Shown here piece after piece: positions 59,568 to 64,000 of a stretch of 64,000 nt of DNA (positions are counted from its first letter, which is position 1; each line of letters begins with the position of its first letter). The stretch comes from Pratylenchus scribneri (lineage: Eukaryota; Nematoda; Chromadorea; Rhabditida; Pratylenchidae), in the NCBI GenBank assembly GCA_030063045.1, contig JAQSEB010000124.1:558001-622000 (forward strand). The letters are read 5' to 3'. The translations under genes and the position numbers were made by a program. Under the pieces are notes generated by a model that saw only the letters and a list, made by a program, of their open reading frames with translations, was not told where the DNA came from and made no database searches.

Positions 59568-60608
59568 TTCATTCATTCAATTAAATTTGGCCATCAAAAT
59601 TGCCTTACCCTCAACAATGGCTCATTCCCTTATGTTTTTCATGTTGATGATGATTTTCTCGTATTACCCTGGAATCTGGCGGAAGAAGCCATAAAACATG
59701 ACCCAAATGAGAATTTATATATGGGCGCAATTACTGAACATGTGGTGAGCCGAAATAACAAGGATAAATGGTCGGTGAGTGCTTATTTTTCGATTCATGG
59801 GATTAAAAGAGAAATTATCGAATTACGGTAAATTCTCTATTAGAAGCCCACCCTAGAGAGCCTCTGAAATTAATAAACCCATTGGTTTCCAATAGAGAAT
59901 GTACGGTATAAGGGATTCGAATAATTTCTAAATTTGCAATTTTTTTAGATCAATCTATCTGAGTATCCTTTTGACAAATATCCAAAATTTGTGTCGGCTG
60001 GTGGCGTTTTATTCTCCCGGCGAACTATTCAAGAATTGTTCTTGGCCATTCAACACACTCAATTATACATATTTGATGATGTTTACACAGGTAATAAATA
60101 ATCAATAATATGTTAAAATATAACAATGATATTGCGTTTATAAATTTTCCTCAATTTCTGTTTTCTCAGTTTTTAAATATTTTGAAAAAGCCTAAAAATT
60201 TTAATTTAATATGATATATCAAAATAAGCCAAAATTAATTATTGCTGAAACAAAATTTAAGTACCCGTATTAATTTTGTGAACCAAAACATTTTTTGCAA
60301 TTGAATATTAGTGTAAATTTAAAATTAAAAATAAAATTTATTGTTAATTAACAAGAAAAATATCTATAAAACTAAAAACTAATCATGGTTTAAAAATTAA
60401 GGAATATTGATTAAATTATTGGGTATTCGACCGCAGCTAAATCGATTCTTCAATCATAAGCAATCTGTTTTCCACACAAATTTTGAATACAGAGAAGAAA
60501 ACAACATTGATTAATGCAAATGGTTGGTGGAAAACGGTGATTGGCGCAATGGATTACAGTCCGGAAATGTTGCGCAAAAAATATTACGAGGCAGATAATT
60601 TATTCTAA
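59568..60608 (+). pseudogene. Beta-1,3-galactosyltransferase copy B, 3' exons
   Basis: Exons 59568-59774, 59949-60090 and from 60402 join in phase. They encode SIKFGHQNCL, FPYVFHVDDDFLVLPWNL (intact DDD), YPKFVSAGGVLFSRR, LYIFDDVYTG and then ILIKLLGIRPQLNRFF. In the last exon the frame meets TAA at 60512 after REENNID. One frame over, an open stretch runs to TAA at 60606-60608 (NGWWKTVIGAMDYSPEMLRK), which looks like the true C-terminus. A single-base indel near 60500 is therefore likely. The exons for the N-terminal half are absent; the minisatellite occupies their place, though intron sequence at 59370-59560 matches that of copy C at 63600-63770. GT31 family, Golgi type. Confidence 0.65.
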
Positions 60609-62048
60609 AATGATTTGTAATTTTTTTATTTGTTTATTATGTTAAAAAATGTTCACTTTATATCATATGTGTTAAAAATTTTCTATTAAGAAAACTATTA
60701 AATAAATTATATTATGGTTAATCTACAAAAGACAAATGGCTATGCAATTATGGGCTATTCCACAATTATGCAAATATAAATTTTTAATTTAAATTTGAAA
60801 ATATGAAATAAATTATCATAAAAAACAGAAAACATTTATTAAATGATGTATTTATTTTTTCTAACTTTTTTTTTCTCCAAACATTTTATGTTTTTTTTAA
60901 ATACAAACATTATATAATTTTGTTCCCTCAAACATTTGTTGTTTATCCAAACATTTTGTGTTTTTTTTGTATTTGAAAACATTTTTGTTCTTCAAAACTT
61001 TTGTATAGTTTTTAAAAAAAATTTGCTTTTTTTATTTTATTTAATGAACAATTATATTTCAAATTAAATTAGAAATTTATAATTGCATAATTATTAATTA
61101 TGGAATCTACCTAGCGCTAAATATATCGGTTTAGATTTTTAAAATTCTAAATTTCTATCGAGTTAAAATAATAAAAATTTGATATTGCATTCAGCAGCAG
61201 AGGACGAGCAAGAGAATTGATTTTATGATGAATCATGGAAAAGAAAACCCAAAAAAGTTTCTTATATTACAAATATAAATATTTCTGTTCGCATTAGCCA
61301 TCTTCTTTCCCATCAAATTTTTAACAAAATAAATTGAATCAAGCATAATTCCATTGTATCCTATTTTATTGCTTTCACTCATAAATTCCCATAATTTGTT
61401 TGTTTGTTTTCCCCCTATTCTACCAATTTGGCTTTATTTCCATTGAATCCCCCAAAGTGATGAGGGATGTAAATATTTTTATTATTCACATTAGAAAAAT
61501 GAATTTTCGAACAAAATTTAGTGTTTCTAAATTTGCGACAACTGAAAATGCTCCCAATGGAATAGGACAGAGTCGGTTTTTCGAACGTGTTGGTTTGAAA
61601 ACCCGGTTTCCAGTTTTTGAAAAAATAGTTTTTTTTGCTTATTCTCCTATTTTCGCTTTTTTAAACAAAATTTCCCAATTTTGATTTGAAATTTCATCAA
61701 TTTTCTGAAATTGAAACCTATGTCCTACCCTAGTAAACAATTCCATCACCTAACTAAACCCTTATATGATATTTAATTAGTCCAGATTGATCCCAATTTT
61801 TAGAATCCCGGCTACTTACCAATTATTGACCCAGCTAAATACACAACAGCAGAGAAAGAATTGATTGGAATTGGAATAAAATAAAATGAAAAAATAAATT
61901 CTGTATTTTTATATTCATAATTTTAATTAGCTGCAAATAATCCTCATATCTAAAGATATTCTTTTTCACGTCGGGCAAAGCAAAATATGAATTTTTGTTT
62001 TTTCTTCAAAAAAGGTTTGCAAAAATTATTGACCTTATTTTTTATTCA
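60609..62048. other. Intergenic, upstream of galactosyltransferase C
   Basis: T-rich at 60850-61050. 61110-61270 is a copy of 50930-51110, including GAATTGATTTTATGATGAAT against its counterpart. 61570-61625 has GGTTTTTCGAACGTGTTGG and AAAACCCGGTTTCC, a weak iterated motif. An ATG at 61988 opens a short hydrophobic frame that stops at 62088 and may be part of the 5' end of copy C. Confidence 0.4.
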
Positions 62049-63987
62049 GTTTTCCGTTTGCATCTTCTTTTCCGCATATTTTTGGTTGTAATTGTATGCA
62101 GTATAAATATTATATTTTTCAAATTTATTTTGCTTCGACTTCGACTAGTTGGAAATTTCAGGATTGCTTCAAATTCATCGGAAATCAATTCAAATTTAAA
62201 ATGTGAGTTTAATAATTTAAAATTTATCCAATAATTATTAATTTGTGATAATATTAGTTTGGATTTATGAATAATAATTATATATTTATGGTAAAGTTAA
62301 ATAATTTTCTAATTTCAGTTTATTTATTTTCTTTCAATCTAAAAGTGAAAAATGTCTTACCGCATTACAATTAATATTAATACCCAACCCTCGACTTTTA
62401 GAATCCATAGCTCCTTGAAAGATGAATATTAAAATAAATTTTTATTTGCATTTTCATAGTTACGTATGCTCTAAAAATTTGCTATATTTGTTGTTCAAAA
62501 ATATCCAAAAATTAAGAAGTTAGTCTCCCAAATTTTTATAGATTGTAAAATAATTCCATATTAAAAGATGTTTGGTATAAGATGATTTAGTTATAGCTTA
62601 TCATTCTAATTTATTAATAAATATTATTTGCCTTATCAAATTTCTGCTTATAAGATCATAATCAATCTTAATAATTCATAAAAATTTCAGTTTTTGACAG
62701 CTTTAATTCAACGAATTATCTTGACAATATTCATAATAATGTGCTTGAGATCAATAAGAATATAAATTTCGTTGATGAGGAGAATGTAGCAGGAAAATAT
62801 GCAGAATTCCCTGGAATAAATCAAACAATTTCATTTGAAAATGAATTTCGTTGGCCACCCTTCGATGTGAATTTACGAAAAGAAGTTACCTAAAATAATT
62901 TTATAATTCTAAATTTTGCTAATATTATCAAAAAGGTTAATCGAGCATTAAATGGGCAACCCGAGGAACATCACCGCATCAATCATTGGTCAAAATTTCC
63001 AGTATTGGAAAGTCCGAAATGTCCTGAAGAAAAAATGCCCATAAATAATTCCTTGCTGATTATTGTCAAAACTGGTGCCGAAAGGAGTAAAGTAAACATT
63101 TTTAATTGAAATTTTACCGATTCCCATTAAAAATATTACCATCCTTTAATAATCCATTCTTTAGTATCGGATTGCAATCCGCGAAACATTTGGCTTTTTG
63201 AGACAAATGGAATTAAAGAATGGAAGCAAATTTTACTTTCGATTAATTTTTGTTATGGGAATTGGAAATGATACAGTGATGAATGAAGTTGGCAAGGAAA
63301 TATATCAATTCAATGATATTTTGTTAGCCGATTTTGAGGACAATTACTATAGCAATACAATCAAGGTTTTAAGGGAAATAATGACATATTAATATTTATT
63401 GTGAGATCTGAAGTTCCTTTATATGCCATTTTGTTTATTCCCTACCAAATTTAAAGAATAAGGCTCATTTTTGTCATTTAATTTTTTCATATTTTTTTGT
63501 TAGAAGTTAGTTAAGATTTTTATTTTCATAATTATCATTTAATCATTGAATTGCAATTAAAAAAGAGATATTAGAAATTCATATAATGGTCCATTGGATG
63601 CTAAGATAAAAATTAAGTCAAATCCCAATTTAAATTATAGTCAAAAATTGGAAAAAATTCAATACATCTACAGATAGCTAATAAAAAGATAGAATTAAAT
63701 GTTGAAAATTTTTAATTACATATTTTAGGTTAAAAATGAATGAATAATTTGATCTGAAATGTTTACAAAAATATTTATAGTTCATTCATTCAATCAAATT
63801 TGGCCATCAAAATTGCCTTACCCTCAACAATGACTCATTCCCTTATGTTTTTCATGTTGATGATGATTTTCTCGTATTACCCTGGAATTTGGCAGAAGAA
63901 GCCATAAAACATGAACCAAATGAGGATTTATACATGGGCGCAATTATTGAACATAGAGTGGAACGAAATAACAGGGATAAATGGACG
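62049..63987 (+). CDS. Beta-1,3-galactosyltransferase copy C (GT31), partial at right edge
   Basis: Exons: about 62049-62202 (membrane anchor LLFRIFLVVIVCSINIIF; 5' end unresolved), 62691-62884, 62936-63091, 63165-63365 and 63781-63987, all phase-consistent, the last ending at a GTGAGT donor 13 bases before the window end. The stem region carries N-glycosylation sites (FNSTN, INQT). The catalytic domain starts with LLIIVKTGAERSK|YRIAIRETFG, the typical GT31 opening, then FVMGIGNDTV, EIYQFNDILLADFEDNYYSN, SIKFGHQNC and FHVDDDFLVLPW with the intact DDD motif. Type II Golgi topology is expected from the family. This is the only one of the three copies with its N-terminal half and looks functional. 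The E/D-D-V-Y exon and C-terminus lie outside the window. Acceptor substrate unknown. Confidence 0.8.
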
Positions 63988-64000
63988 GTGAGTGCAAATT

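Noticed and set aside
61988..62088. ATG-started hydrophobic frame as exon 1 of galactosyltransferase C
   Set aside because: It could only join the next segment through a 14-base intron, which is too short. The anchor in the other frame fits better but lacks a resolved start.
1..64000. tRNA, rRNA or spliced-leader RNA genes
   Set aside because: None found by eye on either strand; a covariance-model scan would be needed to exclude them.

Overview
The window looks like nuclear DNA of a plant-parasitic (tylenchid, perhaps cyst-type) nematode. It is strongly AT-rich, and nearly every gene is split into short exons by small introns with GTAAG/GTGAG donors and TTTCAG-like acceptors; one intron uses a GC donor. 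The gene families fit as well: a cuticle-collagen N-terminal domain, SPRY and F-box-like proteins, a SKP1-like protein, tandem beta-1,3-galactosyltransferases and many small secreted or single-pass membrane proteins. No bacterial operon, tRNA or rRNA is visible. The species cannot be told from the sequence alone, and all exon models were built by eye from splice signals and reading frame.

Layout. 1-1.4 kb: partial cuticle collagen (-). 2.2-2.8 kb: fold-back element with telomere-like repeats. 3.8-9.4 kb: four two-exon genes (-) for a family of tiny single-pass membrane proteins, the fourth broken, with a GC-rich repeat patch between the first and second. 11.9-14.1 kb: a zinc-knuckle plus PPPDE-type cysteine peptidase gene (-). 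15.0-29.6 kb: about 80 copies of a ~179-bp satellite. 29.6-30.6 kb: a broken copy of a filamin-repeat gene tail and a SPRY-like fragment. 32-36.5 kb: an unidentified gene, an F-box-like gene with a frameshift, and a SKP1-like gene cut off by a GGTACC-repeat element. 37.4-41.6 kb: a filamin-repeat membrane protein and a coiled-coil/SPRY protein (-). 44.2-44.7 kb: a secreted protein with a nuclease-like domain. 45.2-46.6 kb: a protein with a TDP-43-type N-terminal domain (-). 47.5-54.1 kb: two tandem kinase genes (-), the first with a signal peptide, the second 5'-truncated. 54.5-64 kb: three tandem galactosyltransferase copies (+), the first two separated by a 4-kb 18-bp minisatellite.

The window reads as fast-evolving accessory DNA: local gene duplication, truncated or frameshifted paralogues and several secreted products, interleaved with satellites and with a recurring type of short element built from one iterated short motif. 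SKP1-like, F-box-like, SPRY and PPPDE genes all touch ubiquitin or ubiquitin-like pathways, but functional linkage between them is only inference. The best candidates for undescribed biology are the secreted kinase, the secreted nuclease-like protein, the microprotein family, the filamin-repeat membrane protein and the iterated-motif elements.
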